64,000 bases of DNA from the NCBI GenBank assembly GCA_035772735.1, contig JASDFA010000027.1:33648001-33712000 (forward strand), in the 5' to 3' direction. Origin of the DNA: Datura wrightii. Lineage: Eukaryota; Streptophyta; Magnoliopsida; Solanales; Solanaceae. This document shows, piece by piece, positions 12,450-25,391 of this stretch (its first letter is position 1; every line of letters begins with the position of its first letter). A program made the position numbers and the translations under genes. The notes under the pieces are model-generated. The model did no database searches, had not been told where the DNA came from, and saw only the letters and a program-made list of their open reading frames with translations.

Positions 12450-14385
12450 TGTCACGACCTGAGCATAGACTCCAATCATAACATGAGACCTAGAACCACG
12501 AATGGCTTAAGCTAACCCATGACACATGCATAACACAAGCATAAGCATACACTAAGCGAAACAACATAATATAAGGCATAAGAGGAAGTCTAATATATCA
12601 TAAGGTGTCAAAACTGAGACGACAAGTCAACTGCTAAATATTTATAAATGATAGTCGAAAAGCCTCTAATCAAAAGATGAACTGAAGGGACAAACCCCCA
12701 ACTAGCTCTACTATGTCTGGAACTGAATAGAAATGAATATACATGAATGAAAACTAATGCCCTTAGATGATGAGGACTCACCAAGAATGAGCTGAATCTG
12801 GAGCAAGATTGAATCTAGCGGTGGGACTGAGACTGATCACCTGAACCTATATCATGAGATGATATAGCGCAAAAGTATGTGATAAGTACTTGAAATATAC
12901 TGAGTATGTAGGATTAATAAAACATGATAGAAAAATAGTAAACTGAAATCATGAGTATGAGATAGTCTAAAACATAAGGTTTTGAAAGTAAACTGAATAT
13001 AATGGCTCAAGGTTTTCAAAAACTGAATCATCAAGCTGGACGTGACTGAAATCATAAGTAGAATATCATAAATTTTATATTGAGCCAAAATATAATAAGT
13101 CATAATATCGTGAAGCATAAATATCAACATGTGTAGAAAATCATGGAACACTAGGAGATTCTTATAACCGACATGCTCAAAGTGAGCACATATGGAGCCC
13201 ATCTTGTAAACCTAGATGGGAGGTGTGTCCATATCATAACAACGGTATGAACCATGAAGGCATGATATCACTCGCAGGCCCATTCATCCATGGGAGACAC
13301 TCTCAAGGAGCATCCTATCATGGTTACAGTGACACGTAGCTCTGAGACCTGGGTGTGCTGGAACCTTAACCTACTCAGTGTTAAATACTACTCCCAGAAT
13401 ATATATAGTAATCATATCATAATCATGAAACATACTTGTTTTTGTGTGGGATAGTTAGAAATCATGAAGTTCATAAACTTACTTGACATACATGAACTAT
13501 CCATGAAAACAATATGGAGATCAACCATGATACATAAGCTTGAGATTCCTAAAATTCATACATAATTAGAGAATTCATCATAACTTGAAGATATAGATTC
13601 ACAAGAATTTTTTAGTAAAAAACATGTAATTACAATAATAAAACATGAATTATAACATGAGAGAATCAAAATCAAAGAGATCATGGAGATTTCATCAAAT
13701 TAGATCTAACCCTAGAATTTTAATAAAATCATAATTGAAGACTTTAACTCATGAAATTGAGTTTGAATTAGGAATGAGGGTTGAAGGAACCCTCAAATCA
13801 TGACCCTGCATACCTAGGCTTGATGGCGTCTTGATAGGTTTTAAGACCTAAGAGAATTTGAGAAGAAGGAGAACCGTGATTGCTTGAGGACTAGAGAGGT
13901 TTTGATCTTCAACATCAGGTGTTGGGGATAGAATGAGGGTTAGGGCTAAATAAAACCCTATAATACACCCTTTTAAGGGCTCAAAATAACTTAGTTTAGG
14001 AGTTAAGAATATAAAAAGTATGGAAATACCCTTAATAACTCATCCAAGTCATCCTAGTATACTTAATGACTCAGCTAACAACTGGTAGTCCCCCTAACAG
14101 TTCGTTACCTCTTTCTGTTGCCCCTGAAGCAAAATTCCAACTTTCTTATCTTCACTTAATGCCTCCACCTAATGAATATTTACTTGGCTTAACAGATTTT
14201 CACTCCAGTGGTTATGACTGCCAGAAATTAAACAAAATCCAAACTTCACTCTAGCAATGGGTCATTTAACGATCTATTAAGTTCTAATGGATCACTTGCA
14301 GTTCCTCTTGTGATCTGGTGCAAATTCCTACTATTTTTCTATTTTATGTCTATGATTTGGTCTCAAGGACTTTTGGGGTGTTACA
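12450..14385 (-). repeat. 3' LTR of element A
   Basis: Read on the minus strand it begins TGTAACACCCC after a purine tract and ends GGTCGTGACA; on the plus strand it runs TGTCACGACC...GTGTTACA. Length 1,936 bp. The flanking AGTTG (12445-12449) would be the left target duplicate; the partner at A's 5' end is lost. It is related to, but clearly different from, the LTRs of element B. Confidence 0.85.
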
Positions 14386-14400
14386 TTATCCACCCTTGAG
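14386..14400 (-). other. Polypurine tract of element A
   Basis: Minus-strand CTCAAGGGTGGATAA immediately precedes the LTR start. This is the expected plus-strand primer site. Confidence 0.7.
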
Positions 14401-14620
14401 AATATTTATCCTTGAATGGACACTAATAGAATTGAAAGGATACGGAAGAGCTGCAATCCCAAAACTTAAAACTAAACACTGAATACTGATGGAGTGACTG
14501 ACTCCGAATTGAGTTAAACATATTGAACCAAACTCATGAAACATACTAAGACATGAAAGGAACTGAGAGACATGAATGTGACATAAAACTGAATAGAGTG
14601 GTAAGGAGGAAATTAATATC

Positions 14621-15880
14621 TCATGCTGAAATTGAGCTGAAAGGGAAGAGGTGAGGGTACTTGGCCATTATACCTGGCTCGACCTCCTAAGTAGCTCCCT
14701 CTTTAAGCTGATTCCTCCAAAGGACTTTTACTAAAGTGACCTATTTGTTCCTCGACTTCCAAACATGATAGTCAAGAATCTTAATAGGAACTTCCTTATA
14801 AGTGATGTTATTTTTCACCCCAATACACTCTACAGGCACAAGTAGATCCAGATCGCCAATGCACTTTTTCAACAAGGACATATGAAAAACTAAATGTACT
14901 GATGCTAACTCTGTAGTCAACTTCAACTTATAGATAACTTTGCCAACACACCTTAGAATCTTGTAAGGACCCATATATCTAGAACTAAGCTTTTCTTTCT
15001 TGCCAAACCTTATCACCCCATTCATGGGTGACACCTTTAGAAACACTAAATCATCAACCGCAAACTCAAGATCGCTCCTCCTAACATCCCCATATGATTT
15101 CTGATGACTCTGGGCTGTGTTCAGCCTTTCTCGGATAAGCTGAACTTTCTCCATAGCCTTGTGAACTGAATCTAGGCCTATCAACGTAGCCTCGCCTGCC
15201 TCAATACATCTAATAGGTGACCTATATCTCCGCCCATAAAAAGCCTCAAATGGAGACATCTAAATGTTGGAGTGGTAACTGCTGTTATAGGAAAATTCGA
15301 TGAGAGCCAAATAATCATCCCAACTTCCTTTGAAATCAATCACCCAAGCTCTCAACATGTTATATAAATTTTGAATACTTTGCTCAGTCTGACCATTTGT
15401 TTGTTGGTGGAGAGTTGTACTAAGCTTTACGTGAGTACCGAGGCCCTTCTAGAACGACCTCCAAAACTGCAAAGTGAATTGAGTATCCCTATAGGAGCTC
15501 CATGCAACTTGAATAACTCTTGAATGTAAAGTATAACATAATCCTTGGTTGAGTCTATAGTCTTGACTGGTAGGGATTATGCTGACTTAGTCATCCAATC
15601 CACAATCAACCATATAGAATCATGCTGTCAGTGTATATGAGGTAAACCTGTAATGAAGCCCATGTTGATATCTTCCCACTTCCAATTAGGAATACTAATA
15701 TCCTATAGCATACCTCCCGGTCTCTGATCCTCAACCTTCACCTGTTGTCAACTTGGACACTTAGCCAAAAACTCTACAATGTCCTTCTTCATGCAATTCC
15801 ACCAATAGACTTCTCGTAGATCACGGTACACTTTGTGGCACCTTGAATATCGAGAGCTTTGAACCTCTCTCAACATCCGC
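14621..15880 (-). pseudogene. Element A integrase with C-terminal chromodomain
   Basis: This would be the Ty3 integrase that inserts the element. On the minus strand, the zinc-binding start and core are traceable from about 15850 to 15270 (YWWNCMKKDIVEFLAKC, GFITGLPHIH, WLIVDWMTKSA). The best-preserved stretch is 15259-14741: MSPFEAFYGRRYRSPI, DDLVFLKVSPMNGVIRFGKK, GPYKILRCVGKVIYKL, LVFHMSLLKKCIGD. A chromodomain-like tail after a stop at 14741 ends in KYPHLFP (about 14660). Several in-frame stops and frameshifts are present, including one replacing a CCHH-domain Cys (CPS-stop). It is the same architecture as the pol end at 3-572. Confidence 0.85.
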
Positions 15881-17580
15881 TCTCTCAAGTCATCCACATC
15901 TACAATGCATAGTCGGCCTTGATATCAGAGTACACCATCTCCCTGTTAGGAGAAAACCTCCACTTTTTTGATTTCGAATTGCTTCCTTCAACTTGATCGA
16001 GATAGGATCCTTATCTTGCCTTGCCTTAACCTCTATCAGCAATGAAGACTCTGCACTATTCTGCATGATAACACCACCATCTGCGGAATCAATAAGGTGA
16101 ACCCGTAAGCGTGCAAGCATGTAGACATCCTATACCAATTATTTCCTCCCATCCTCAGCATGGGACACACTTTTCATGAACAGCCAACTAAGAGTACCCA
16201 CCACTACATTGGCCTTGCATGGATGGTAAAGGAAACTTATGTCATTGTCTTTAAGAAACTCAAGTCATCTCCTTTGCCGCAAATTCAAGTCCTTCTAAGT
16301 AAACACATGTTGAAGATTCTTGTGGTCCATGAACACATCCACATGTACACCATACAAATAGTGCCTCCAAATATTCAAGGAAAACATCACTGCTACTAAC
16401 TCAAGGTCATGTATTAAATAATTCTTCTGATGAGTCTTAAAAGTTGTCTCGAGGCATAAGCAATAGCCTTCCCATGCTTCATCAACACACACCTAAGGCC
16501 AATTCTAGAGGCATCAAAATATACCACAAAGCTATCCGTGCCTTTTGGCAGTGTCAAGATCAGAGCAGAAATGAGTCGAGCCTTTAGCTCCTCTAATAAG
16601 CATTAGAACACTAAAATTTGACCTTCTTCTTGGTCAACTTAGTAAAAGGTGCAACAATGGATGAAAATCTCTCTACAAACCTCCGGTAGTAGCCAACTAA
16701 ACCCAAAAAACTTATAATGTCAGTAGGGTTGATAGGTCTAGTCCATTTCTTCACTACCTTTATCTTCTGAGAATCTACCTGCATACCCTCAATAGACACC
16801 ACATTACGAAGGAGTGTATCTGATTTCAGCCAAAACTCTGACTTGCTAAACTTAGCAAACATCTGACAATCCTTAAGAGTTCGTAACACAATCCTCGGAT
16901 GGGCGGCATACTCCTTCTTACTCCGAGAGTATATGAGGATATCATCTATGAAGACAATAACGAACATGTCCAAATACTATTTAAACACCTTGTTCATCAA
17001 ATCCATGAAAGATACAAAAGCATTCGTTAGATTAAAATACATAACTACAAACTCATAGTGACCATACCGAGCCTTGAAGGCTATCTTCAGAATGTCACTC
17101 TGCCTAAATCTAATTTGGTGATAGTCGGATCTGAGGTTTATCTTTGAAAAGAATTTGGCACCTGAAGCCGATCAAATAAGTCATCAATCCTAGGGAAGGG
17201 ATACTTATTCTTAATAGTGACTTTGTTCAACTGATGATAGTCTATACACATCGTAAGAGAACTATATTTCTTCTACACAAAAAGGAGTGGAGCACCATGG
17301 GAATTTACTAGGATTGATAAAACCCTTATCTAAGAGATCTTTCAACTGTTCCTTCAACTCCCTAAGCTTGACCGAAGCTACTATGAAAAGAGGAATTGAT
17401 ATGGGTTGTGTATCAGGGTGAAGATCGATCTTAAAGTCAATCTCTTGCTCGCTCAGGGCTCGGGGTAGATCATCTGGGAACATCTCTGAATACTCAAAAA
17501 TAACATAAACCGACGGAAGAGTTTAGGTTTCGAACATAGAATCCTTAACCTGAACTAAATAATATACACAACCCTTAGAG
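15881..17580 (-). pseudogene. Element A reverse transcriptase and RNase H
   Basis: It would copy element RNA into DNA and remove the RNA strand. The RT start is at 17483 (PRALSEQEIDFKIDLHPDTQPISIP, then DLLDKGFINPSKFPW). The catalytic block MDMFVIVFIDDILIYSRSK at 16973 keeps both Asp of FIDD, followed by FLGLVGYYRRFVERFSSI. RNase H follows: an AS-R-GLRCVL-like stretch at about 16520, then YLIHDLELVAVMF and DVFMDHKNLQHVF (16492-16300), and the connection region with SADGGVIMQNSAESSLL at about 16100-16030. The frame is broken at several points. Order and spacing fit a Ty3/gypsy pol (protease-RT-RNase H-integrase). Confidence 0.85.
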
Positions 17581-18933
17581 ATCATCTACCTAGTTGTAAG
17601 AAGGAGACAAAGCGACCTACAGGCACCGATAAACTACCCTTCCACCCTAGGACTGGTTCACTAGGAAATTGGAGCTCTACTGGTCAGGTTCTACAATTAA
17701 CTAAAGCATAACAAACATACAACCAATCCGTATCGAAGATAACATTAAAGTCTGTTATGTCTAACTCTACTAAGTCGGATGAGGTGACTTTCTGATGAAC
17801 TATAATAGGGTAATTTCTATATACCTTTAATGTTATAACTAACTCACCAATAGGAGTAGAGACTGAAAAGGGTTCTGAGAGGATTTTGGGACTAACACTG
17901 AAAGTGATAGCAACATAGGGAGTCACAAAGGATAATGTGGCCCCTGGATCTAGCACTACATAAACATCAAGATGAAAAACTTGTAACATACGCATAACCA
18001 CATCTAGTGAGCTCTCTTTCTCCTGACGAGATGATAGTGCATAAAATCGATTCTGATGCTATCTGCCATCGACACTGAAATATGAGCCTTGTAGAGATGG
18101 GCTAGCGGCTAGAACTACTAAAGAAGTAGTAGCTGGGGAACTACTTCAACTGTCACCCTATCTAGCTGATGGACAATCCCTATGTCTGTGCCCTAGATTC
18201 CCATATCCAAAACAAGCATCAGAGCCAATCAAGCACTCTCTTGGGTGGTTCTTACCGCACATCCTACATGCTAGAAAAGTGTGCTCCCCTATCATGCTCC
18301 TCTGGCCCTTAGAGCCTGACACTCTACCTCCCTAATCATCCGTCAACCTCAATGGGGTACTGGTTGATGATCGAATTGGGGCGATGACCTTTGCTATGAC
18401 TGTGGACGGTGTCCGCCATCGGTTCTCTACTGGGAGTACTTAAAGTACCCTGCCGTAGACCTTTTGATCTCCCTCTCCCTCTCCTTCAAATTCTCCTCCT
18501 CAATCTGTTGATCATGAATTATGAGTCGAGAGATATCCATATCGTTGATAAGCATAGAGGTCCTGCACTCCTTGACCACTAAGTGGGAGACTCCTGATAG
18601 AAACTTGCTCATGCGAGCCCTAAGCTCGACAACCATCTCCGTAGCATGCTTGGACAACTGAGTGAACTTCCGTACTGAATTGACATGTTGTTCTCCTTCA
18701 AGTTGATGAATTCTTCTACCTTTGTTTCCCTCATCTCCTGGTGAAGGAGCCTATCCAGAAAGGCCATCACAAACTCATCCCAGCCAACAGGGATTGCACC
18801 TACTTCATGACCCTCCTTCTACTTCCTGAACTAAATGTATGCTACCCCCTTTACCTGATAGAAGGCCAAATCTGCACTCTCCTCTCAAAATATTCCCACG
18901 ATTTGGGTGATCTACTAGATCTCCTCAATAAAT
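17581..18933 (-). pseudogene. Element A protease and C-terminal part of gag (5' portion continues at 46546)
   Basis: Gag forms the particle; the aspartic protease matures it. The protease at 18001-17684 holds VVLDPGATLSFVTPYVA, where the active-site triad reads D-P-G instead of DT/DSG. GELVITLKVYRNYPI and DLVELDITDFNVI follow. Gag lies upstream: a zinc region at about 18285-18180 has CRMCGKNHPREC and then CFGYGNLGHRHRDC, where the second knuckle's second Cys is Tyr. An earlier stretch has RARMSKFLSGVSHLVVKECRTSML (18657-18530). Gag stops abruptly at 18933, where the LTR of element B begins, and the same coding text resumes at 46546. Confidence 0.85.
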
Positions 18934-19086
18934 TGTCACGACCCAAGCGTAGACCTAGGACGTGAAAGGGGACCTAGAACCACAAATGGCTCTAAGCTAA
19001 CCATAGTACATGCATGACATAAGCATAAGCATACGACTAATGAAAATAATCATGTAGCATATCATAAGCGGAAGTCTAGGATATCA
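18934..19086 (-). repeat. Outer end of element B 3' LTR (left of the Helitron)
   Basis: It begins TGTCACGACCC and matches the start of B's other LTR (44553 on) up to GTCTAGGATATCA, where the Helitron starts. The remaining 1,833 bp of this LTR lie at 37658-39490. Confidence 0.85.
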
Positions 19087-19100
19087 TATATATCTATATC

Positions 19101-19160
19101 TATATATCTATATAAAAGAGGATCCTAGGTTCTATATCTATATAAAAGAGGATCCTAGGT
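19101..19160 (+). repeat. 30-bp tandem duplication of the Helitron head
   Basis: Two adjacent copies (19101-19130 and 19131-19160) of a unit ending TATAAAAGAGGATCCTAGGT. Confidence 0.85.
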
Positions 19161-19980
19161 TCGCTGATGTGGTGCAACAATAACATAGGATTGGTATTTA
19201 TCTATTTTTATAATTTTTTTATAATTTTTGGGCAACAAAACCTAAGTCGCGCTTCCATAAAAATAAGTTGCTTTAGCAGTGAAAATCCAAACCTGGCACT
19301 TCACCGAAAAGGTGTGATCAAACCCCTCTTCTATTGTTCCTTAATTTTTCATCCTATATTCCCTCTTCTTGAATTGAAATTGACTAACTATACAGAATTA
19401 ATGAATTCCTATTCTATCGCTCTTCCTGTTCTTCTTCAAGGCGCACCAAATTCCAGATTTGCTACTTTCCCATCTAAGCCAATTTTTAACAAACTGTCTC
19501 ATTAAAGAACCCTGAACATCACCATCTCCAAAATAGATTCTTACATTTGCAGTTCCTCTATAATAGAAGATCCTAGGCTCGCTGATGTGGCACTACTACA
19601 ACTCAAGATTGGTATTTATATACTTTTTATAATTTTTGTACAATTTTTGGGTAGTAAAACATAAGTTGTGCTTACATAAAAACAAGCTGCTTAAGCAGTG
19701 ACAATCCAAACCGCCACTTCACCGAAAAGGTGCAATCAAATCCCTCTTCTATTGTTCCCTTAATTCTTCATCCTATATTACCTCTTCTTGAATTGAAATT
19801 GACTAACTATATAGAATTAAAGAATTCATATTGTTTCGCTCTTCCTGTTCTTCTTTATGGTGCACCAAATCCCAAATTTGCTCGTTTCACATTCGCAACC
19901 ATTTTTTAACAAACTGTCTCATAAAAGAACCCCAAACATCACCATTTCCAAAATAGATTCGTATGTTTCCAATTCCCCTC
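19131..19980 (+). repeat. Two tandem copies of about 425 bp, each starting with a Helitron-like TC head
   Basis: Copy 1 runs 19131-19556 and copy 2 runs 19557 to about 19980. Both start TCTATA, contain GATCCTAGG and CGCTGATGTGG, and share text to CCAAAATAGATTC. They differ at roughly one position in ten by eye. Beyond copy 2 the sequence is unique. No coding function is seen. Confidence 0.8.
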
Positions 19981-22900
19981 CAAACAATTAAAGACTCTTT
20001 TGTGGTTTATGTTTAACCCTCCTCCCCCTTAATGCTTTCATTGTTCGATCAAATGTTCTTTGCCAAATTGAATGGGACTTTCAAGGATATCAATTTTGAG
20101 TGTTTTGTGACTTTTTAATTTAAACTATCTCGTTTTCTCGCCAGCATCTCTTTCCATCAGTTTTTTCTTTCATAACCCTTTGAAATTCTCCTTCACGGTG
20201 CACAAAATTCCCCAAGCTGACTGGCCCACATATGCTACTTTTCCTTTCTCTACCAATTTATTTTACTTTTCTAGCAATAAATATTTTCATGAACGTTTCA
20301 TTGACTTTATTTGGCTCCTTACAATTTGACTCCCATATGTTTCGGGCAAAAAAATATATTTCATAAACACTTTAAAATATTCATGATTTCTTACGGTATA
20401 TGAGTTTTTTCAAATTCCAACTCGACCAACATTAGTATATATTAAGCGTAACAGTCCCAATCTCTAAAAGCAGAAGTGTTATTGAAAGGAAGTTTGTTTT
20501 CTCTCCAGAAGTAAATTTTACTTTTCTCTATTAAAGTGGAAATTTCTTTATCTTCTAAATTATTTTAACTTGTAACCTTCACCAAACTTTAGCAGATTCA
20601 ATGTCATTGCACCAATTCATTTAAATCAAGACTTATATGCTTTATAACCCCGTTGCCATTATCGTCACCTGTGATTTTTGTATATTGCTTTATTGTTCAG
20701 ACATTCACTAAAATAATCATCATCCATCAACTAGAAAATGCAAACCAGCATTACTGAGTTACATGGAGCAATGACTGTTAAATGTCATTTGTGATGCAAG
20801 TTTTACGTTACGAGATAACATATCAATATGTTTCAGAGAAGCTTTAAAAAAACAATACTTATTGGAACAAATAAATTTTTAAGAATGATATGAATTATTT
20901 GTTAGGAATGCTTCATTCAATTTCTTCTTCTTAGTGGTTGTTTTAACAACATCTGTTATATATATATATATAGTAAAGCTCAGGTACGCATCAAAAATAC
21001 TAAACTACTAATAATATACATTTGAGGAAGAGACTTTTATACTGATGAAAAATATGAAATTTTAGCTCAATGTTTGAGATAACATGCTAAAAATAGTTAC
21101 TCTATAATGTTAATTAGTAAATCTGAATTACATTATTTGGTTAGCAAAATAATGGGCTTGCACTAATATTTTTAAACTTACTTAATTTAATTCAATGTTG
21201 AGTTAATTTTAAGAATTTGTACCCTCAACATAATATAAGGAAAAAGGATTTGTTTTCACGGTTAAGGATTCTACTTAAATTTACTCCTCGTCATTGAGGT
21301 AAATTTCCTCTTTCTTTTTTTGAGTATTTATGATTTTCTTTCATGTTTAGTTGATGTTTCATGTATCTTGATATTTTATATTCTCAATTTTCTACTTTAT
21401 TTAGGGTTATTGCAGAATCAAAATTGCATTAATTTGGTTAATTTGTGGCCCGTTTATGAGATTCAATTAATGTTCAACTGAATATACAAAAGAATTACAT
21501 TCTTACACTTAAGAGATTGTAGTGACATGGATTTGGTTGGAGTTTTAGAAATATAAGATGCAAAATTCAGAGATACAAAAGTTTCAGGCTTTTTCACCCT
21601 TTCATTTTTTCTACCACACAATGAGTTGGAGTCCTTTAGGAGTTTGGACTGTCCTAATAACAATTATTTAAGAACACGAGGGTAGTGTTTCTTTTGAGTT
21701 TTGTCAAGTTACTTAGAATTAGAATAATTAGATGCTTAAAATAGTTTCATGATAAGTTCTACATTTTGTTCTGAGGTCCACGCCATGAGTCTCACCCTTG
21801 AAAATTAATTAAATATTGCATACCAATACTCACCAACCACTTTCATAACAAAGATAATATTTTTTTAAATCTAATTATCTGATGGAGTATTAATTTCTAT
21901 CACCGAAAAGTCAATCAGACTTGAATATAAATCTTATTCCACATAATGTGTTGTTATTGGCAATTATATAGCACAAAAATTTTGGTTTAAACTTGATAAG
22001 AACGTGCCAGTGCACTAAACTCTCGCTATGATTTTGGTCAAGAGAAGGAGCGACAAAACAGGGTCTTATTTATGCACATTACTTTGCATTTTTAAAAGAA
22101 GTTATTTTGTGGCTTGAACATGTAACTTGATCACATGACGATAACTTTTATAGTGCGTAAGGTTTACTCAATGTTGTCTTAAACTTGAAAACAAACATAA
22201 ATTTTTGAATTTCAAAAACATTAATAATTTATATATAAGCAAGTAAAAGTTTTGATTATAACGTTGAGCCTTCTTCATTTTCAAGAAGAAACAAAAAATA
22301 CTAAAGAATAGAAATTTCTATAGTGAATCCCATTTTGATACATTTATGGCATGATAAAATACCATAACATTCACTACAACTACAATGACATCTCTTTTTT
22401 CTTGATAAGTTGCACAAAATAAAATAAATCATGAAATCAAATACTTAGTGTATTATATCAAATCTATAACTCATCACTATGCATGACATTGTTTTTCCCC
22501 TCTTACTAGTCAAACTACAAGAATAAGCTAAGTCATTTTTTACCCTGACTGTTCTATAAGAAAATTCAAAAGCCACTTTTACCAATTTCAATAGTTGTGT
22601 CTCTTTCTTTAATTTTTAAAAATATTATTTAATTCAAAATTTTAAATACTTATATAACTTTATTGTGCGTTTGTATACTTTATATTCAATTGAATTTATC
22701 AAAGAAGGAAAGGAATAACAATTTTGTGTGAACTTTGTTATTGAGGTTGTTGTGATGCGAGATGTCATGTCCAGAAATATTGAAGTTGAAAAACAACATA
22801 TATGATAGAGAAGTTGTAGCTTTGGTTTACAATGGAACTAAATTATATTTGGTGAAAATACAAAGACATCACCTGGATTATATGTGCTAATATTTTCATT

Positions 22901-25386
22901 GAAAGTATTATCTGGAGTGAAAATATTTTCTTATATTATTGGTCACCAAGTTTCCATTATCCATTTACATTAAATTTCAACTAGCTATTCAATTTTAGCT
23001 CTCTTTTTGATGTATGAATTCAAGATATCTTGATACTGACATCTGTGTGAAAAAAAAGTTTTACATGTATTGATAACATGTTTTACCCTTGAAATAAATA
23101 TATTACAAAATTGTTATGTTGTTTCTCTTTTCTTGAATTTAACTAACATAATTTAACCTTAGGTCCAGGTGACGTGGCATATCCCAAACACAGGGATTGT
23201 ATTTCTCTGTACATGCAGATTTTTTACAAATTACTCTACCTTCTAACATAAAAACAAAACTACCAAACTATAAATGACGCAAGACTTTTGAAATTCTTTC
23301 CGCTCCCTTATTTCTCTCTCTCCTTATTCTTCATCATTCCCAGTTCCATCTTCTCCCGGCAGACTTACTTGTGAATTCCTTTCTTTTTTCCCTCTCTCTG
23401 TATTCTTCCTTCATTCTCAGTTTCATTTTCCCTCTTACACTAACATGTGATATGATCTGTTTATACCATTGCAATTTTCAATCTCTCTTATCTTTGTATT
23501 CTTCCTTTAATTAATTACAACAATAGTTGATTATAATCCAGTCCTGCTAATACCTCTAACAAAAATCCGAAAATTATCATGGGGGTGCAGAAAAACTCCA
23601 ATTAGTAGGTTGTATGCAATTTTTCATTTTTAATCACTATATTTTTCTTTTGTGGCATTAGTATCTTGGTCATTCAGCTGTTTTCTAAGACATTTTGTCA
23701 CACTTTTTTGTTTTGCTAAAAGATAGCTCTTTAACTCTGATATCACGGTAAAAGCAGTATTTTTGGGGGAAAAAATGAATCTCCATACTACTATAATAAT
23801 TTTTGGAATTCTCTCCTTATTCTGTGATATTATTTACAAACTTTAGACTGTTGGGAAAATTGTCCTTATCAATAGGTTGGAATTTTTCGAGAATTAACAT
23901 TTTCACTATTGGTAAATTTTCTCTTTCCAATAGGAATGAAGCTTTCCAAGAATTATCATGCGGGGTGCAGAAAATTACTCCAATTAGAACAAATATGCAA
24001 GTTCTCATTTTACAACGACTTTATATTACTTTTCTCACATTGAAATTTTGGCCACTCAATTATTCCCTTGTAGATTTTCTCAGACTTTTTTCTTTTACTG
24101 AAAGTCATGTCTCATCTGTTCAAATTCTTTGTTTGGTGCAAATGAATTCAGTTCCTTCTCCATCGGAACCCACATTCCTGCAAAGCACAACACATTAAAA
24201 TCCTATTACTCTATTGAAAAAAATCTCAAACAACAACTAACTCAATTTCACATATTATGAAATCCTCTATACCCTTCACCTTCTTAATCTGTGAATAAAC
24301 ACAAAGAGAAAAGTCACTCTTTATTCCAAAAATAAAATACATTGATAATCACCATCAAAATCCTTCGTCTATCCAATAGTAATAATTCACATTTATCATA
24401 GATGACCACATGAATTAACGATTGAGATTTGGCAAAAAATCTTTGCAAAGAAAGTAAACTCACCTTTACTTTAAATTTGAACCGTGTCTGTGTCTATATA
24501 CAATTTGAAATTTTCAGATTATGTGCGTTGGAACTCAAACTAAAGTGATTCACTTTCTTCATTTTAGTGTTCATAGAGTAATAAAAAATCAAGTTGAACT
24601 CCTTATCCTAATCTATATATAAATATATAAAGGAGGGATTTAAGCCCGTCTACATGTCACCTCTCAATCAGGATACATATTTATCTTCTCCTATTACAAG
24701 TTACAATTATTCCCTCAAAATTTCTTCTTCCCCTTCTTTCACCTACTCCAAGAGTTAAATATTCCTCTCTTTCTTTTCATTCCTTACTGGCTCGAGTTAA
24801 ATTTCATTATGAGATTTTTAGGCTTTCTTTCAGGTTTAGTTTGGATGGTTTTAGGTCTTCTTTCATATTTCTATTTAGAGATTTTAAGTTTCCTTTCATG
24901 CTTGCTTTGTTCTTTGTGTAATTATATAGTCGATTTCTTTCCTAATTTTGATCAAGTGTAGCAATTAAATTCTTCTGGCTTTTTTGCCCACTTTGCTGGA
25001 GATATCAACAAAAATAATTTGGACCGACCATGTTGCTTTCATTAGCCCTTCTTTGATGTTCCTAATAATCGGATAAGATGTAGGTTGGATCATGGATGAG
25101 CTAGGCGATGCCGTATTATTTAAAGAAAATAGTTATTTTATTGAGGTTTTGAGAGTCATTTAGAGATGCACATGCAAATATTTACTTTCCATATAATATC
25201 TCAAGTCCATTTTGGTGGTAATAGTGATTGATGATTAGAATATTACTCCGTTGTTTATAGTAAATGGCCTCACAAATAATGGTAAATTAACTTTGGATAA
25301 AAATATTAAGGAATGATTTGACCAGTCCATAAAGTGTCTGATAAAATATCCTTTGAAAAAACCTTGCCTATTGCATTTTGTTCTAA
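19981..25386. other. Helitron interior, left part; no gene recognised
   Basis: AT-rich sequence with scattered short frames, none with a known domain. It contains a TA microsatellite at about 20957-20972, a GGTGACGTGGCAT phrase at about 23168 and a second Helitron-like head (TCTATATATAAATATATAAAGG, 24612). The latter two may mark nested Helitrons. Pyrimidine-rich stretches (about 23300-23500) repeat imperfectly. I found no captured host exon. Confidence 0.5.
23568..24106 (+). repeat. Imperfect direct repeat inside the Helitron, offset about 380 bp
   Basis: Text at about 23568-23724 (ATTATCATGGGGGTGCAGAAAA, then CTCCAATTAG, ending TGCTAAAAG) recurs at about 23949-24106 (ATTATCATGCGGGGTGCAG, CTCCAATTAG, ending TACTGAAAG). 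Copies are diverged but collinear. Confidence 0.6.
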
Positions 25387-25391
25387 TGAAC

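Noticed and set aside
12450..19086. A as a complete element with its 5' LTR at 18934
   Set aside because: No primer site precedes 18934 and A's gag resumes at 46546, so the 18934 LTR end belongs to B.
19087..25386. Helitron capture of a host gene
   Set aside because: Pyrimidine-rich stretches look like leaders or introns, but no exon or protein domain could be supported.
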